From Dehalococcoidia bacterium (GTDB lineage Bacteria; Actinomycetota; Acidimicrobiia; Acidimicrobiales; MedAcidi-G1): a DNA stretch of 41,559 nucleotides. Position numbers and translations under genes: made by a program. Position 1 is the first letter of the stretch; the number at the start of each line of letters is the position of its first letter. Location of the stretch: the NCBI GenBank assembly GCA_002699555.1, contig PABN01000033.1:1-41559 (forward strand), in the 5' to 3' direction. Below are positions 40,981 through 41,559 of this stretch, one piece after another. The notes under the pieces were generated by a model. The model did not search any database. It worked only from the letters and a program-made list of their open reading frames with translations, and was not told where the DNA came from.

Positions 40981-41559
40981 TTAATCCTTGGGCATTTTTT
41001 TAGACATAACATCAGCTAATTCTTTTATAAGTGAACTTTCTTTGTCGCTCACTTCTGTTGGTATTTCAACTTCAACTGTTACTAAAAGATCGCCAACTTC
41101 TTGTGAGGTGGAAACTCCTCCTCCTTTTACACGAAATGTTCTTCCATTTGGAGTTCCAGGCGGAATACGCAAAGTCACTTTACTACCTTCTAATGTCTCT
41201 ACTTTTACCTCAGACCCAAGTACTAATTGAGGAAAAGAAACTCTTGTAACTAAAGTCAAATTCTTACCTTGTCGACCAAAAAATTCATGTGGTTCGACTT
41301 GCACAATTACAAATAAATCTCCAGATCCCGCAGGCCCAGATTGACCCTTACCTTTTACTCGAACTCTTTGCCCATCCTCAACTCCAGGTGGAATCTTCAC
41401 TCGCACTGATGTTAACTCTTTACTATTCTGATTTCCTAAACTCAAAGTAGTGGTAACACCATTTACAGCATCTAAAAAAGAAAGAGGCAGAGTAGCTTCT
41501 ATATCTAGACCTCTTTGACCACCTCCATTTGGTTGATTTCCAAAAAAGTTCCCAAAAAT
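40981..41559 (-). CDS. DnaJ/CbpA-type co-chaperone C-terminal part (truncated at window edge)
   Basis: Open frame to window end: IFGNFFGNQPNGGGQRGLDIEATLPLSFLDAVNGVTTTLSLGNQ...VKIPPGVEDGQRVRVKGKG...; stop at 40981. Confidence 0.85.
   Translation of the reverse strand: MFGNFFGNQPNGGGQRGLDIEATLPLSFLDAVNGVTTTLSLGNQNSKELTSVRVKIPPGVEDGQRVRVKGKGQSGPAGSGDLFVIVQVEPHEFFGRQGKNLTLVTRVSFPQLVLGSEVKVETLEGSKVTLRIPPGTPNGRTFRVKGGGVSTSQEVGDLLVTVEVEIPTEVSDKESSLIKELADVMSKKMPKD

Overview
Low-GC, tightly packed actinobacterial chromosome segment. An AT-hook WhiB7-like protein and a poly-Thr-linker surface protein suggest a streamlined marine Acidimicrobiia/Actinomarinales-type lineage; this placement is inference. 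Most content is core: dut, orn, MBL hydrolase, whiB7-like regulator, TlpA/CcdA/PGA-hydrolase operon, pdxH, tandem crcB, serS, an eight-gene caa3 oxidase operon plus ctaB, a tRNA-Glu/Asp/Phe cluster, acyl-CoA dehydrogenase pair + SDR + thiolase, malic enzyme, pyrE and a nearly complete purine cluster (purA-D-E-B-C-S-Q-L-F-M), then hspR and the 3' end of a dnaJ/cbpA gene. No CRISPR array, phage or transposon was seen. Main points of interest: (1) an intact heme-copper oxidase subunit I paralogue at the head of the caa3 operon that has lost all three CuB-ligand regions, the helix-X heme ligands and the key D/K-channel residues, encoded with a diverged subunit III-like partner; (2) an unannotated 58-aa uORF followed by the only strong intrinsic terminator I noticed, directly upstream of whiB7, which looks like a whiB7/wblC attenuation leader; (3) a run of inverted repeats between whiB7 and the TlpA-like gene that may be a structured leader RNA; (4) a perfect 10-bp palindrome made of two inverted DnaA-box-like sequences upstream of purA.
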